Source: Sodalis sp. CWE
GTDB lineage: Bacteria; Pseudomonadota; Gammaproteobacteria; Enterobacterales; Enterobacteriaceae
Length of the DNA stretch: 64,000 nt
Assembly: GCF_019646055.1 (NCBI RefSeq)
Contig: NZ_JAESFE010000001.1
Coordinates: 354,466-418,465, forward strand
Direction of reading: 5' to 3'
Part shown: piece after piece, positions 9,934-20,226 of the stretch
How the letters are laid out: every line of letters begins with the position of its first letter
Position numbering within the stretch: the stretch's first letter is position 1
Made by a program: the position numbers and the translations under genes
Notes under the pieces: model-generated
Database searches by the model: none
The model's input: only the letters and a program-made list of their open reading frames with translations
Told to the model about the DNA's origin: nothing

Positions 9934-10965
9934 ATGTCAACATCTCAACGCTGGACACTATCACAAGCAGAAAATCTATTTAATAAACCTTTTTTTGAGT
10001 TGTTATTTGAAGCGCAGCAAGTACATCGTCAGTATTTTATACCAGGCGAGGTACAAGTTAGCACGTTGCTGTCTATTAAAACAGGCGCTTGTCCTGAAGA
10101 TTGCAAATATTGTTCACAAAGTATTCGATATACTACTAACATAGAAAATGAACGTTTAATGCAGGTAAGAAGAGTTCTTGATGCTGCTCGAAAAGCCAAA
10201 GAGGCTGGCTCAACACGATTCTGCATGGGAGCAGCTTGGGGGCGTCCACTTGATCGCGATATGCCGCTATTAGAAAAAATGATTAGTGGCGTTAAAGAAA
10301 TGGGACTTGAAACTTGTATGACGCTTGGCAAACTCAGCGCAAAACAAGCTCAACGGTTAGCAGATGCAGGACTGGATTTTTATAACCATAATTTGGACAC
10401 TTCACCAGAGTTTTATTCAAGCGTTATTACAACTCGTAGTTACCAAGATCGACTTGAAACTTTAAAAGAAGTGCGAAAAGCTGGCATTAAAGTATGTTCC
10501 GGAGGAATAATTGGCTTAGGAGAGAAAGTTCGTGATCGTGCAAATCTTATTGTTCAGTTAGCTAATTTGCCAACGCCACCAGAAAGTGTACCAATCAATA
10601 TGTTAGTTAAGATAAAAGGAACGCCTCTAGCTGATAACAACGATGTGGATCCATTTGAATTTATTCGCACTATCGCTGTAGCACGTATTATGATGCCATA
10701 TTCATATGTACGTTTATCTGCTGGACGAGAATATATGAATGAACAAACCCAAGCATTGTGTTTCATGGCTGGAGCCAACTCTGTATTTTATGGCTGTAAA
10801 CTTCTTACAACTTCTAATCCAAAAGAGGAAATAGACCAAGCGCTTTTTCGCAAACTAGATATTAAAGTCATGCGTCGTCGTATTACGACTCATGATGATG
10901 AAGAACAGATAAATAAAAAATTTCTTACAGAAGATACACCACAATATTACAATGCAGCCTCTTGA
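9934..10965 (+). CDS. bioB: Biotin synthase
   Basis: Radical-SAM enzyme, 343 aa (E. coli 346), that inserts sulfur into dethiobiotin. The radical cluster cysteines are C53, C57 and C60 in the motif ACPEDCKYC, at the same positions as in E. coli. The C-terminal part carries the conserved RLSAGRE segment contributing the arginine near the auxiliary [2Fe-2S] cluster, and [12 protein letters not shown]. First gene of bioBFCD; its last 14 bp overlap bioF, implying coupled translation. FldA, encoded upstream, is a plausible electron donor. Confidence 0.98.
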   Translation: MSTSQRWTLSQAENLFNKPFFELLFEAQQVHRQYFIPGEVQVSTLLSIKTGACPEDCKYCSQSIRYTTNIENERLMQVRRVLDAARKAKEAGSTRFCMGAAWGRPLDRDMPLLEKMISGVKEMGLETCMTLGKLSAKQAQRLADAGLDFYNHNLDTSPEFYSSVITTRSYQDRLETLKEVRKAGIKVCSGGIIGLGEKVRDRANLIVQLANLPTPPESVPINMLVKIKGTPLADNNDVDPFEFIRTIAVARIMMPYSYVRLSAGREYMNEQTQALCFMAGANSVFYGCKLLTTSNPKEEIDQALFRKLDIKVMRRRITTHDDEEQINKKFLTEDTPQYYNAAS

Positions 10966-12133
10966 AATAAGAAACTCTGTTGGATGGGAATCGCGTATTA
11001 ACAATGCATTAACACAGCGACGTTGTACATGGTCTTATCGTGAACGCGTACCAGTGAAGGGTGGAAATAATCGACTTATTCAATACGAAAATAGATGTTA
11101 TATAAATTTTTCTAGTAACGATTATCTAGGTTTAGCTTATCATCCTAAAGTGATCAAAGCTTGGCAGGATTATGCTTCACTTGAAGGAGTTGGAGCAGGA
11201 GGATCTGGCCATGTAATTGGATACAGTTCACATCATCAACAATTAGAAAAATGGTTAGCTAATTGGTTAGGCTTTCCTCGTGCATTGCTTTTTACTTCTG
11301 GTTTTGCTGCTAATTACTCTTTAATTAGAACATTAGTAGCTTCCGGCGATCATATTTTAGCGGATCGTTTGAGCCATGCTTCATTATTAGAAGCAGCCAT
11401 ATACTCTCCAGCAACGTTATTGCGATTTGCACATAATAATCCAAATTCTCTGAAACGTTTGTTGCATCGTAGTTGCAATGGGAATCGTCTTATTGTAACA
11501 GAAGGGGTATTTAGTATGAACGGCGATGTGGCACCATTAGAAGAATTAAAAAAAGTTATATGTGGTACTGGTAGTTGGTTAATGTTAGATGATGCTCATG
11601 GTATAGGAGTTATTGGTGAAGAGGGACGCGGTTGCTCTTGGGAGAAAAAAAATCAGCCAGATCTCTTGGTTGTTTCTTTTGGAAAAGCGGTAGGAGTTAG
11701 TGGTGCAGCTGTTTTATGTACTGAACAAGTGGCTGAATATTTATTGCAATTTGCACGTCATTTAATTTACAGTACGGCGTTGCCCCCTGCACAAATAGCA
11801 GCTATTCATGTTGCTTTAAACATCGTACGACATGAAGATTCTTTACGTCAACGCCTTTTAGAAAATATTGCATACTTTCGAAAAGGTATTGAAAATTACG
11901 GATTTATGCTTTCCTCTTCAAAAACCGCTATACAACCACTGATAATTGGTGATAATTTACGTACGTTGCAATTAGCACATCGTTTACGTGAGCGAGGTAT
12001 ATGGTTAACAGCGATGCGTCCACCTACTGTTCCGCCAGGTAATGCACAGCTTCGTATTACGCTTACTGCAACCCATCTAGCTGAAGATATCAATATGTTG
12101 TTAGAAGCATTGTCTAATGAACGAAAGGGTTAA
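10952..12133 (+). CDS. bioF: 8-amino-7-oxononanoate synthase
   Basis: KAPA synthase, 393 aa (E. coli 384). A PLP alpha-oxoamine synthase that condenses pimeloyl-ACP/CoA with alanine. Motifs: [10 protein letters not shown] (52-61), [10 protein letters not shown], the DDAHG aspartate (213-217) and PLP lysine K245 in SFGKAVG. The ATG at 10952 lies inside the bioB end and adds about nine residues relative to E. coli; no good start codon exists closer to the homologous first residue. The bioC ATG follows 8 bp after its stop. Confidence 0.97.
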   Translation: MQPLEIRNSVGWESRINNALTQRRCTWSYRERVPVKGGNNRLIQYENRCYINFSSNDYLGLAYHPKVIKAWQDYASLEGVGAGGSGHVIGYSSHHQQLEKWLANWLGFPRALLFTSGFAANYSLIRTLVASGDHILADRLSHASLLEAAIYSPATLLRFAHNNPNSLKRLLHRSCNGNRLIVTEGVFSMNGDVAPLEELKKVICGTGSWLMLDDAHGIGVIGEEGRGCSWEKKNQPDLLVVSFGKAVGVSGAAVLCTEQVAEYLLQFARHLIYSTALPPAQIAAIHVALNIVRHEDSLRQRLLENIAYFRKGIENYGFMLSSSKTAIQPLIIGDNLRTLQLAHRLRERGIWLTAMRPPTVPPGNAQLRITLTATHLAEDINMLLEALSNERKG

Positions 12134-12141
12134 CTTAACAT

Positions 12142-12906
12142 ATGTCAATTGACGATCATAAATCCGGTATCGCCCTTTGTTTTAGTCGTGCTGCGTCGCA
12201 ATATGATCGTTATTCTTCTTTTCAGCGGACTTGTGGGAAAAAGCTTTGTGATTTGGTAGGAACAATTAAAGGAAAATGGGTTCTTGATGCAGGTTGCGGA
12301 ACCGGATGTTTTAGTCAATTCTGGAAGAATCAAGGAAATAAGGTAATTAGTCTTGATTTAGCAGGTGCTATGTTGGATATCGCTCAAAGACGAAAAGCTG
12401 CGAAGGCTTATATAATAGGAGATATTGAACAATTACCGCTAGCAACGGCGTCAGTTGACGTTATTTATAGTAATTTAGCAGTGCAATGGTGCAATAATTT
12501 ACCGAATGCATTAGCAGAAATGTACCGTGTATTGCGACAGGACGGCATTTTAGCTTTTTCTACTTTAGCACAGGGTTCATTGAAAGAATTAGCACATATT
12601 TGGAAAAAAGTAGACAACAGAATACACATAAATCAGTTTTTACCACATAACGTTATTGTTAAGGCGATAATCCCATATCGTCATCGAATAGTAACCGAAT
12701 TACACATTTTGCATTATGAAAAGATAACAGATCTGTTACGAGGTATTAAAGGAGTAGGAGCTAGTTATCTTCATGCAGGTCGGAATCCTGGACTTACTAC
12801 TCGAAGTCATTTGCAAGCTTTGGAAACAATTTGGCAAAACCAGTCAGTCGATCTTCGTTTAATGAGTTATTATGTTGTTTACGGAGTAATTTATCGTGAT
12901 AAGTAG
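12142..12906 (+). CDS. bioC: Malonyl-ACP O-methyltransferase
   Basis: The protein (254 aa; E. coli 251) is a class I SAM-dependent methyltransferase. It methylates malonyl-ACP so that fatty acid synthesis can build the pimeloyl chain. SAM motif I is VLDAGCGTG (47-55); the later IYSNLAVQWCNNLPNALAE-type motif is intact. It lies 8 bp after bioF and 11 bp before bioD. The methyl-ester hydrolase BioH (or a substitute) that completes the early pathway is not encoded in this window. Confidence 0.97.
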   Translation: MSIDDHKSGIALCFSRAASQYDRYSSFQRTCGKKLCDLVGTIKGKWVLDAGCGTGCFSQFWKNQGNKVISLDLAGAMLDIAQRRKAAKAYIIGDIEQLPLATASVDVIYSNLAVQWCNNLPNALAEMYRVLRQDGILAFSTLAQGSLKELAHIWKKVDNRIHINQFLPHNVIVKAIIPYRHRIVTELHILHYEKITDLLRGIKGVGASYLHAGRNPGLTTRSHLQALETIWQNQSVDLRLMSYYVVYGVIYRDK

Positions 12907-12917
12907 CAAAATTTATT

Positions 12918-13592
12918 TTGGTTAAACGTTTCTTTATAACAGGCACCGATACTAATATTGGTAAAACTGTGGCAGCTTGCGCTTTGTTGCAGTCTGCGGT
13001 TAAGCGTGGTCACCGTGCTGTAGGTTATAAACCTGTAGCATCAGGATGTAGTTTAACTCAATACGGAACAGTAAGTCACGACGCATTAGCGTTAATGTCT
13101 AGCGGAAATGTAGCAATTAATTATCATCAGATTAATCCTTTTGCTTTTATTATGCCGACCTCTCCGCATGTTGCAAGTCGATACACAGGACGCGTTATTG
13201 AAAAAACAACATTATCTTCTGGACTACGAAAACTAGAAAATAGTGCAGATTGGATCATAATCGAGGGTGCAGGCGGCTGGTTTACTCCATTAGGAGTAAA
13301 ATTTACTTATGCCGATTGGGTACTCTCTGAGCAACTCCCAGTAATTATGGTAGTTGGAATAAAGCTCGGTTGTATCAACCATGCATTGCTTACTGCATTA
13401 GCAATTCAACAAGCACATTTACTATTAGTAGGATGGATTGCTAATAACCTTAAGCCGATGATGCATTATTGTAAAGACTACATTGCAACATTACAGGATA
13501 AAATAAATGCCCCATTACTAGGAGTAATTCCTTGGTTAGATTCCGCAGAAAAAAAACATTTAGCCTGTTATATTGATTTTTCGTTACTGTAA
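12918..13592 (+). CDS. bioD: Dethiobiotin synthetase
   Basis: The protein (224 aa; E. coli BioD1 225) is a P-loop ATPase that closes the ureido ring of dethiobiotin from DAPA, CO2 and ATP. The P-loop is GTDTNIGKT (9-17); also kept are the YKPVASG lysine, EGAGGWFTPL and GVIPWL. The gene starts with TTG: the reading MVKRFFITGTDT aligns exactly with E. coli MSKRYFVTGTDT, and no ATG or GTG lies nearby in frame. Last gene of bioBFCD. Its E. coli neighbour uvrB now lies about 14 kb away. Confidence 0.97.
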   Translation: MVKRFFITGTDTNIGKTVAACALLQSAVKRGHRAVGYKPVASGCSLTQYGTVSHDALALMSSGNVAINYHQINPFAFIMPTSPHVASRYTGRVIEKTTLSSGLRKLENSADWIIIEGAGGWFTPLGVKFTYADWVLSEQLPVIMVVGIKLGCINHALLTALAIQQAHLLLVGWIANNLKPMMHYCKDYIATLQDKINAPLLGVIPWLDSAEKKHLACYIDFSLL

Positions 13593-13989
13593 CATTACAT
13601 CTAAAATGTAAACTATTGAAATATAGTTATTGATTATTTATAACCATAGTCGATATATTGCATGTATAGATAAAAATTGTCCGCTTCAATAATCGAACAG
13701 TGTAACATATTTTTAATCCTTAATAAGGATGATTTTTTAACAAAACAATTAAATGAATATAGTTAATTTTTTTATTAATTATCTGTATAAAAGGCTATTT
13801 AAAAAAAGTTTAAAACTTAGATTTTTTATTAGTTGTATTCATACGTAATAACTATTATGTTTAGACATAATATCTAGATTGTATTATTTTTAATTCAAAA
13901 AAAATAATTTCACATATAACCTCAATATTATGTATTTTTTTATTGTTAATCATAATGTTGCTTGTTAATTAAAGCAACGTTATCTAAAG
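13593..13989. other. Spacer between convergent bioD and dut
   Basis: No gene. A hairpin at 13957-13978 (arms GTTGCTT/AAGCAAC) lies just downstream of the dut stop and could be a weak terminator, although no T run follows directly. Confidence 0.6.
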
Positions 13990-14448
13990 TTATTGATGTC
14001 CAGAATGACCAAATCCTCCTTTATTACGTTTACTTTTACGAAAAATTTTTACTAAATTAAATTCTACTTGTACAATAGGAACAAAGATCATTTGTGCAAT
14101 GCGCTCACCGGGTTCTATGATATAAAGTTTAGAACTTCTATTCCATATAGGAATAATTAATGGCCCTTGATAATCCGAGTCAATCAGTCCAAGTGAATTA
14201 CTAAGTACAATACCATATTTGTGACCTAAGCCAGAGCGCGGTAAAAGTATTGCTGCTAAACTTACATTATCAATATGGATGGCTATTCCTGTCGAAATTA
14301 AACAAGTTTTTCCTGATGCCAAGAGAATATGATCGTCAATGCAAGCACGTAAATCTAATCCAGCAGACCCTTCAGTAATGTAAGTTGGGAATGGGAACTG
14401 ATTACCAATACGATAATCCAAAATCTGGATATTTATTTTTTGCATCAT
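13990..14448 (-). CDS. dut: dUTP pyrophosphatase
   Basis: Trimeric dUTPase, 152 aa (E. coli 151), which hydrolyses dUTP to dUMP and keeps uracil out of DNA. All five motifs are visible: [43 protein letters not shown] and the C-terminal glycine-rich GGFGHSG. The start [11 protein letters not shown] matches E. coli. In E. coli coaBC precedes it and slmA follows; neither remains. Confidence 0.97.
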   Translation of the reverse strand: MMQKINIQILDYRIGNQFPFPTYITEGSAGLDLRACIDDHILLASGKTCLISTGIAIHIDNVSLAAILLPRSGLGHKYGIVLSNSLGLIDSDYQGPLIIPIWNRSSKLYIIEPGERIAQMIFVPIVQVEFNLVKIFRKSKRNKGGFGHSGHQ

Positions 14449-15118
14449 AATAAATAATTAAATCTTCAGCAGAGTCAATTTTTAATTAATGAAAATGATT
14501 TTTGTTTGTTTGTCCTTCTTATAAAGCAAAATTTTTCGACTTATTAAAAATAAATATAGTTTTTACTAGTTTAGATAGAGAAACTTTTTTTATAAAATGC
14601 ATTAAATTAATTTATAATTTTTTATGTTGGTTGCTAAATTGATTTTTATAGCATTAGCAAACCTTTTTTTCAAAAAAAATTAATTACTGAAAATAATAAA
14701 GTTATTTAGAATATTTTCCGTTATAATCATAATTAACTAATGAATATTAAAATAATTATGAGTACTTTTCAAAAAATTTTTGGACGATACTGATAATAGT
14801 TAAAGGTAGTGAATAATTTTATAATATCTTCTTCTTAAGAAGAAGATAGCATTCAATAAATAAAAATATGGTAATAAAGTGCTTTTTACTTGTTTTGTAC
14901 AGCTATCTCGTTTTTACGTTTTGATATATGAAATAATCTTTTAAAGAAGATCAATTGTTTTCCATTGCAAAAAAAGTAATAATATGTTGTAGATCTATTC
15001 TAGTTTTAGAAAAATTTACTTGAAAAAGAAGACATTAAATTTCGAAAACTTTTTAGATTAAAAACTGTTTTTTTATAAAATTAAAGAAATCCAAATACAC
15101 TAGAATTAAAGTTTGAAC
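14449..15118. other. Spacer between divergent dut and rpmB
   Basis: No coding sequence recognised where coaBC and radC lie in E. coli. It contains a 24-bp perfect palindrome (14825-14848, listed separately). Confidence 0.6.
14825..14848. repeat. 24-bp perfect palindrome
   Basis: The left arm TATCTTCTTCTT is followed directly by its exact complement AAGAAGAAGATA with no loop. It is the longest of a class of short pyrimidine-arm-first palindromes in the spacers of this window. Confidence 0.9.
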
Positions 15119-15373
15119 ATGTCCAAAATTTGCCAAATTACCGGAAAGCGTCCAGTTAGTGGTAACAACCGTTCACATGCAATGAATGCAACAAAGCGTC
15201 GGTTTCTGCCTAATTTACATTATCATCGCTTTTGGATTGATAATAAAAACCGTTTTGTTAAACTACGTGTATCTGCTAAAGGTATTCGTATAATTGATAA
15301 AAAAGGTATCGAAACAGTTTTCGATAATCTTATTTCAAAAAGAAACAAACATAGTAATAATAAAAAAGTTTGA
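15119..15373 (+). CDS. rpmB: 50S ribosomal protein L28
   Basis: The protein (84 aa; E. coli 78) is a large-subunit component. [12 protein letters not shown] and [16 protein letters not shown] are nearly identical to E. coli; the C-terminus runs about six residues longer and is Lys/Asn-rich. I chose the ATG at 15119; a TTG two codons upstream is open but has no family support. rpmG follows after 9 bp, the usual rpmBG operon. Confidence 0.97.
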   Translation: MSKICQITGKRPVSGNNRSHAMNATKRRFLPNLHYHRFWIDNKNRFVKLRVSAKGIRIIDKKGIETVFDNLISKRNKHSNNKKV

Positions 15374-15382
15374 GAAAAAAGT

Positions 15383-15550
15383 ATGGCAAAAAATGTTCGT
15401 GAAATAGTGAAACTTATTTCCTCTGCTGGTACCGGTCACTTTTATACTACTACAAAAAACAAACGTAATAGTGCATCAAAAATGCAACTTAAAAAGTTTG
15501 ATCCGAAAATTCGTCAGCATGTAATATATAAAGAAACTAAAGTTAAATGA
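15383..15550 (+). CDS. rpmG: 50S ribosomal protein L33
   Basis: The protein is 55 aa, the same length as E. coli L33. The translation begins [16 protein letters not shown], continues with [14 protein letters not shown], and ends [13 protein letters not shown]. Second gene of rpmBG. mutM and coaD, which follow in E. coli, are gone, and the convergent waaA ends 262 bp downstream. Confidence 0.97.
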   Translation: MAKNVREIVKLISSAGTGHFYTTTKNKRNSASKMQLKKFDPKIRQHVIYKETKVK

Positions 15551-15558
15551 TCTTTTAA

Positions 15559-15602
15559 AAAGTTCTAAATTAAAGCTCTAATATAGAGAATTTGAGAACT
15601 TT
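15559..15602 (+). terminator. Hairpin downstream of rpmG
   Basis: It starts 8 bp after the rpmG stop. The outer stem is AAAGTTCT/AGAACTTT; inside it AAATT pairs with AATTT and CTCT with AGAG around AATAT. The stem is followed by an A/T-rich tail rather than a clean T run, so it may stabilise the mRNA end as much as terminate. Confidence 0.5.
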
Positions 15603-15812
15603 AAATTTTAATTTAAAAAAAGTGTTCTTTTTAAGAAATTAACATTCTCTCTACTGAGAATGAGTAAAAATTATTAATTTCAGTTGGTTAAAAATACATA
15701 TACGTACATGGAAATTTAGTCTAAAAATTTTAGAAAACTAATTTCATCGTTCTTAAAATAAGAAGTCTTGACTTAATGAATACTATAGGGAAAATAAGTC
15801 AATAAGTTTTAA

Positions 15813-17069
15813 CTATAGTAAATGAGGTTTTAATAAGTTTAAGAGGTGGTTTGATGCGCCTTTATTTTGGTGAAGCACCTTTGCTGCGTGATATCCACGA
15901 TGTAAACGATAATTTTTATCTGTTAGCAAAGCGGAAACTGAGCTAATTAAGGAGATTACATTAGTAATAGTAATTAAACCTCCGGATTTATTTAGTTTTC
16001 TGCAAATATCGTGAAAGTTTAAAGTATGAGGCCCCATAAGGATCGGAATAGCATGTAGGGCCGCTTCTAGCGGGTTATGTCCTCCGTGTTTAACTAAAGT
16101 ACCACCAATAAATGCTAAATCAGCAGTACCATATAGCAATATTAATTCTCCCATAGTGTCCACCATTACAACTTGTGTGGTACTGGATGGAGTTTTTCCA
16201 CTACTGCGTAAGATATAATTAAATTTAGCCTTTATTATTATTTTTAATACTTTCGAAAAACGTTCCGGATGTCTTGGAGCCAAAATTAACAATAAATTAG
16301 GAAACTTAGTTAGTAACTTGCGATATGCTTGCAATAATATAATTTCTTCACCATCATGAGTATTTGTAGCAATCCATACTAATCTATGCGAAGCCCATTT
16401 TTTACGTAGAATAAGAGATTTAATCATTAAAGAAGAATTAACTGAAATATCAAATTTTAAGTTTCCGCTAATAACTAATTGGTTTTTTTGAAGACCTAAT
16501 TGAAGAAAACGCAGTCCATCTTCTTTACTTTGAGCTGCGACAAATGTAATACATCGCATAATATCGGAGATAAAGTTTCTAAATTTTTTGTATCGATTGA
16601 AAGAACGAATAGATAGGCGAGCGTTAGCAATTATTAATGGAACTTTTCGAGAATGTAAAATTTTAATAAGGTTCGGCCATAGTTCTGTTTCCATAATGAT
16701 TACTAGTTTTGGGTTTGTCTGATCAAGAAAGCGTTTCATTGAACCAGGGAGATCATAAGGAAGATATACATGATATATGTCTTTGCCGAAGATTTTCTGG
16801 ACTCTTTCTGAACCAGAAGGTGTCATTGTAGTAACAGTGATAGAAAGAAACGGATAATAACGACGAAGCATAAAAATTAAGGGGACAGCTGCCATTGTTT
16901 CACCAACCGAAACAGAATGTAGAACAATACCTCCACGGCCAACCTTTCCATAACAAAAACCGTAACGTTCATTCCATCTTTGTCGGTAAATAGGTGCTTT
17001 CCTACTTTTCCACAAAAGTCGTACCCATATCAAAGGTTGAATTAAATATACTATTACACTATATATCAT
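15813..17069 (-). CDS. waaA: Kdo transferase
   Basis: The protein (418 aa; E. coli 425) transfers two Kdo sugars from CMP-Kdo to lipid IVA at the inner membrane, the minimal step of LPS core assembly. An N-terminal hydrophobic anchor is visible (YSVIVYLIQPLIWVRLL); the GT30 domain shows SVGETMAAVPL, METELWPNL, NARLSIRS, LAPRHPERF, and GGTLVKHGGHNPLEAA with HTLNF. Order with waaC, yibN and gpsA is as in E. coli, with all outer-core genes between waaA and waaC missing. Confidence 0.97.
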   Translation of the reverse strand: MIYSVIVYLIQPLIWVRLLWKSRKAPIYRQRWNERYGFCYGKVGRGGIVLHSVSVGETMAAVPLIFMLRRYYPFLSITVTTMTPSGSERVQKIFGKDIYHVYLPYDLPGSMKRFLDQTNPKLVIIMETELWPNLIKILHSRKVPLIIANARLSIRSFNRYKKFRNFISDIMRCITFVAAQSKEDGLRFLQLGLQKNQLVISGNLKFDISVNSSLMIKSLILRKKWASHRLVWIATNTHDGEEIILLQAYRKLLTKFPNLLLILAPRHPERFSKVLKIIIKAKFNYILRSSGKTPSSTTQVVMVDTMGELILLYGTADLAFIGGTLVKHGGHNPLEAALHAIPILMGPHTLNFHDICRKLNKSGGLITITNVISLISSVSALLTDKNYRLHRGYHAAKVLHQNKGASNHLLNLLKPHLL

Positions 17070-18425
17070 TCTATTTTAGAAAAATTCTTTACTTTAACAA
17101 TAAAGTTAAAAGATCAAATTTAAAAAATAATAAACTGCTAGTTTTTGTATAAACTTGCAAATTTTGAACTAACAAACTAACTATTATTATTAATAAGTAA
17201 ATCAAAATTAATAAATCTATATGCTAATCATTAAGTTTTTATTTATTTAATTTTAAATAAAAAAATATCTAATTTTTCTCTCTTGAGAAGAATCTAATAA
17301 TTAGTTGCTAAAATAGCAACAATTAAAAATATGCTAGTTATTTTTGTTCTATTTAAATAGAACTTCAATTTCTGATTAGAATTCACGCTTTAATTCAGTT
17401 ATTTTGTTACATAAAACTCTAAATTGATTAGGACTAAAAATTTTTTACTTATTCAATATGGAAATAACATTCCAGTTAAAAATTTCTTAAAAAGAAAAAA
17501 TTGAAAACATTTTTATATTTATTGAGTATAATGGTTTATTTAGAAAAATTCGCAGAAAGTTTTTTTTGACATTTTTACTAAAAATTTTTAAATACTAAAA
17601 ATAGTTATGCATGGCAATTTGGATTTTTCACTAAAAAAATAAAAGAATCATTAATTCGATTGAATAGATCAATATAATAAAAGACATTATTTCAAGAGAT
17701 ATTAATTTGAACCTTAATAACTAATCATTCCTCGTGAAATGATTCTCCTATAATCCAACTGTTTTAAAAACATTAAAATTTAAAAACTATTGATAATAAA
17801 TGTTTTTTCTTAAATTAATTAACAAACTAAAAATAAATAACATGTAATATAGTTTTTGCAAAATTGGAATCTTCTTCTTTTGAAGAAAACTATTTATGAT
17901 GATAAATTGTTTCATTCATAATAATGAATACTTTTTGATAAAATCAAGGAACTTTTATTTTAAAAACTAGGGGAGTTTTGTAAACTAGGCAAAACTATGA
18001 CTGGCTAGTGCTGATAATAAAAAGCATCTTTCTTCTTAAGAAAGAAGAAGAATATGGGTATTAGTTTAAATAATTTAGAAAAATGCATTAGCAATGGTAA
18101 ATATTTACATTAATTAAGTTGACAAGTAGCGTTGTCAAAAAGTTGATGAAAATAAAAGAAGATCTCTAGAGTTTTCTAAAAAAAATCAAGAGAATACTGC
18201 TATATCCAATAGATATATTTCAAATAATTTTAGTTTAAATTACAAAAAACTATATTAACAACATTTTTATTAATTTTTGTTCATAGTTTGGCGTTTATCT
18301 AACTTGAAACTTTTCTGCAATTCAAAAAAGTTGTCCTCATAAATCAACCGTAACGCACTCTATCTGAGTTAGAATTTAATTAATTATTCAATAAATATGA
18401 AACCTTCTTCTAAAGAAATTCATTT
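17070..18425. other. 1.36-kb spacer between waaA and waaC
   Basis: No gene recognised where the LPS core and ligase genes lie in E. coli. It holds several hairpins: 17309-17325 (arms GTTGCTA/TAGCAAC), an 18-bp perfect palindrome at 17346-17363 (left half GTTCTATTT), about 17722-17745 (arms AATCATT/AATGATT) and 17974-17996 (arms AGTTTTG/CAAAACT). Confidence 0.6.
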
Positions 18426-19394
18426 TTATTGTTTTAATAACATAATCTGTAATCGTTTCCAAACGTACTCTGCGGTTATACTTTCCATATTTTTATCTTT
18501 TGCTTGAATTACGCTTTGATAACGTCCATAACCGCCAACAAGCACTGAATCAGTAGGTCCAAATAATGTTAAGTTTGGTTTATCAAGTGCTGCAGCTAAA
18601 TGACTAAGACCAGTATCCACCGATACAATAGCTATCGCATCTTTTAATTGTGCAGCTAATTCTTCTAATGTTAGAGGTGGAAGAACTTCCATCATATTTG
18701 GTGATTCTTTAGCAAATCGCTTGGAACGAAAGTATTCTTCTTTTGTTTTCCACGGTAATCTAATCTGATAACCAATATCGTTAATCAAGTAAATTAATTT
18801 TTTCCAGTGAGCTTCTGGCCAAAGCTTCCTTGATTGACTGGCTGAGTGTAAAAAAACTAGATAAGGTTTTTTTTTATAGCTAAAATGGAAATAATTAGAA
18901 ATGGAATAGTTTCCAAACTTTCTAGAAAATGGATAATTTAAACTTTCAGCAAACAGTTTGCGAACTCGCTCAACAGCATGTTGTTGTTTTCCTATCCTAT
19001 GTTTGCGATGATAAAATAAGCTAGCAAAAGGCTCCCGTGCACTTTTGTAGTCTAAGCCATGACTTTCTCCTCGCGCTATGCGCGTAATAAGTATCGCGGT
19101 TTTTATTAAACCTTGTGCATCGATGATTATATCGTAATCTTCATGTTGTAATCGTTGCTTAAAATGAAAACGTTCCTGACGTACATTTAAGCTAAACCAA
19201 TTTTTTTTCCATCTTCGAATGGCAACAGGTATCACTTGACGCACCCCTGGATGCCAGGTTGGAATTTGAGAGAAGTCTTCCTCTACTGCCCAATCAAAAC
19301 AAATTTCTGGCATTGCATACATCGCGTCAGTTAATGCAGGCAGTGTATGTATTACATCACCCATTGAAGAAATTTTAACAACAAGTACTCGCAT
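18426..19394 (-). CDS. waaC: LPS heptosyltransferase I
   Basis: The protein (322 aa; E. coli 319) adds the first L-glycero-D-manno-heptose to Kdo2-lipid A. It is a GT9 family enzyme with N-terminal MRVLVVKISSMGDVIHTLPAL, central IDAQGLIKTA, and the nucleotide-sugar motif VSVDTGLSHLAAALDKP with LFGPTD. waaF and the heptose-forming rfaD, adjacent in E. coli, are not here; whether ADP-heptose is still made cannot be judged from this window. It is divergent from yibN. Confidence 0.96.
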   Translation of the reverse strand: MRVLVVKISSMGDVIHTLPALTDAMYAMPEICFDWAVEEDFSQIPTWHPGVRQVIPVAIRRWKKNWFSLNVRQERFHFKQRLQHEDYDIIIDAQGLIKTAILITRIARGESHGLDYKSAREPFASLFYHRKHRIGKQQHAVERVRKLFAESLNYPFSRKFGNYSISNYFHFSYKKKPYLVFLHSASQSRKLWPEAHWKKLIYLINDIGYQIRLPWKTKEEYFRSKRFAKESPNMMEVLPPLTLEELAAQLKDAIAIVSVDTGLSHLAAALDKPNLTLFGPTDSVLVGGYGRYQSVIQAKDKNMESITAEYVWKRLQIMLLKQ

Positions 19395-19785
19395 TACTCT
19401 TCTTTTTTTTGAAAAAAATTAAATCATTAGTGCCCGATAATCTTGACAAAATACTTAACTTTTATAAACTCTATCTAAAGTTTGGATTAATTAGTTCCTT
19501 AAAGGAAGGAAAAATGTAACTATGTTTTTAGTTGATTAAACCTTTCGATTGTTATCATTACTAATATTGACTATGCACTTTTTCAATACTTTAAGCTAAA
19601 AATTAGTTCGATTAGTTTTAATTGATTTAAATAAAATATTATTTTCCTACCTTATTAATTGCAAATTTTTTTATTTATCGTTTAATAAAAACCTTTTTAA
19701 GAAGTAATTGGGTTATCTTCAGAAAGATTACAATCAAAGGTTTTTTAACACTTGTTTTAACTTTGACTCTTTTTCTTCTGACTTC
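19395..19785. other. Spacer between divergent waaC and yibN
   Basis: No gene. A consensus TTGACA at 19443-19448 has no well-spaced -10 partner. A short hairpin lies at 19495-19507 (arms TTCCTT/AAGGAA). Confidence 0.55.
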
Positions 19786-20226
19786 ATGAAAGAAATTTTA
19801 CAATTCATTAAAAATCATCCCGTACTTTTTATTACATGGGCTTTTCTTTTTTTTTCTGTAGCTTTTATTGCAATTCGAAATTACCTTTCTAAGGTAATCA
19901 ATATTACATGTTCTGAAGCTATTTATTTAATTAATAAAGAAGATGCCGTAGTTATCGATTTGCGAAATAGTGAGGATTTTTGTAAAAAACATATTGTTAA
20001 TAGTTTAAATCTTTCTTCGAAAGAAATTAAAATTGAAAATTTAGGCAAATTAATAAGGACGAAACGTAAACCAATAATAGTTGTCTGCACTAACGGTACT
20101 ATTTCTTGCGGTGTAGCAAAAAAATTGGTTAATTTTGGATTTGAACGGGTTTTTTTGCTTAAAGAAGGTATATTTGGTTGGAATAAAGAAAATTTGCCGC
20201 TAGTTCGTTCAAAGCAAAAAATATGA
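19786..20226 (+). CDS. yibN: YibN, membrane-anchored rhodanese-like protein
   Basis: The protein (146 aa; E. coli 143) has one N-terminal membrane segment (about residues 13-33) followed by a cytosolic rhodanese domain (INKEDAVVIDLRNSEDFCKKHI; FLLKEGIFGWNKENLPLVR). The active-site loop reads VVCTNGT, so a cysteine is present near the catalytic position. In E. coli it has been linked to membrane protein insertion; the exact role is uncertain. I chose the ATG at 19786 because MKEILQFIKNHP aligns with E. coli MQEIMQFVGRHP; the 26 codons upstream have no match. grxC and secB, which follow in E. coli, are deleted. Confidence 0.93.
   Translation: MKEILQFIKNHPVLFITWAFLFFSVAFIAIRNYLSKVINITCSEAIYLINKEDAVVIDLRNSEDFCKKHIVNSLNLSSKEIKIENLGKLIRTKRKPIIVVCTNGTISCGVAKKLVNFGFERVFLLKEGIFGWNKENLPLVRSKQKI

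Noticed and set aside
19443..19474. TTGACA followed by TATAAA upstream of yibN
   Set aside because: The spacing is only 14 bp and the site is about 340 bp from yibN, so it is not a convincing promoter.
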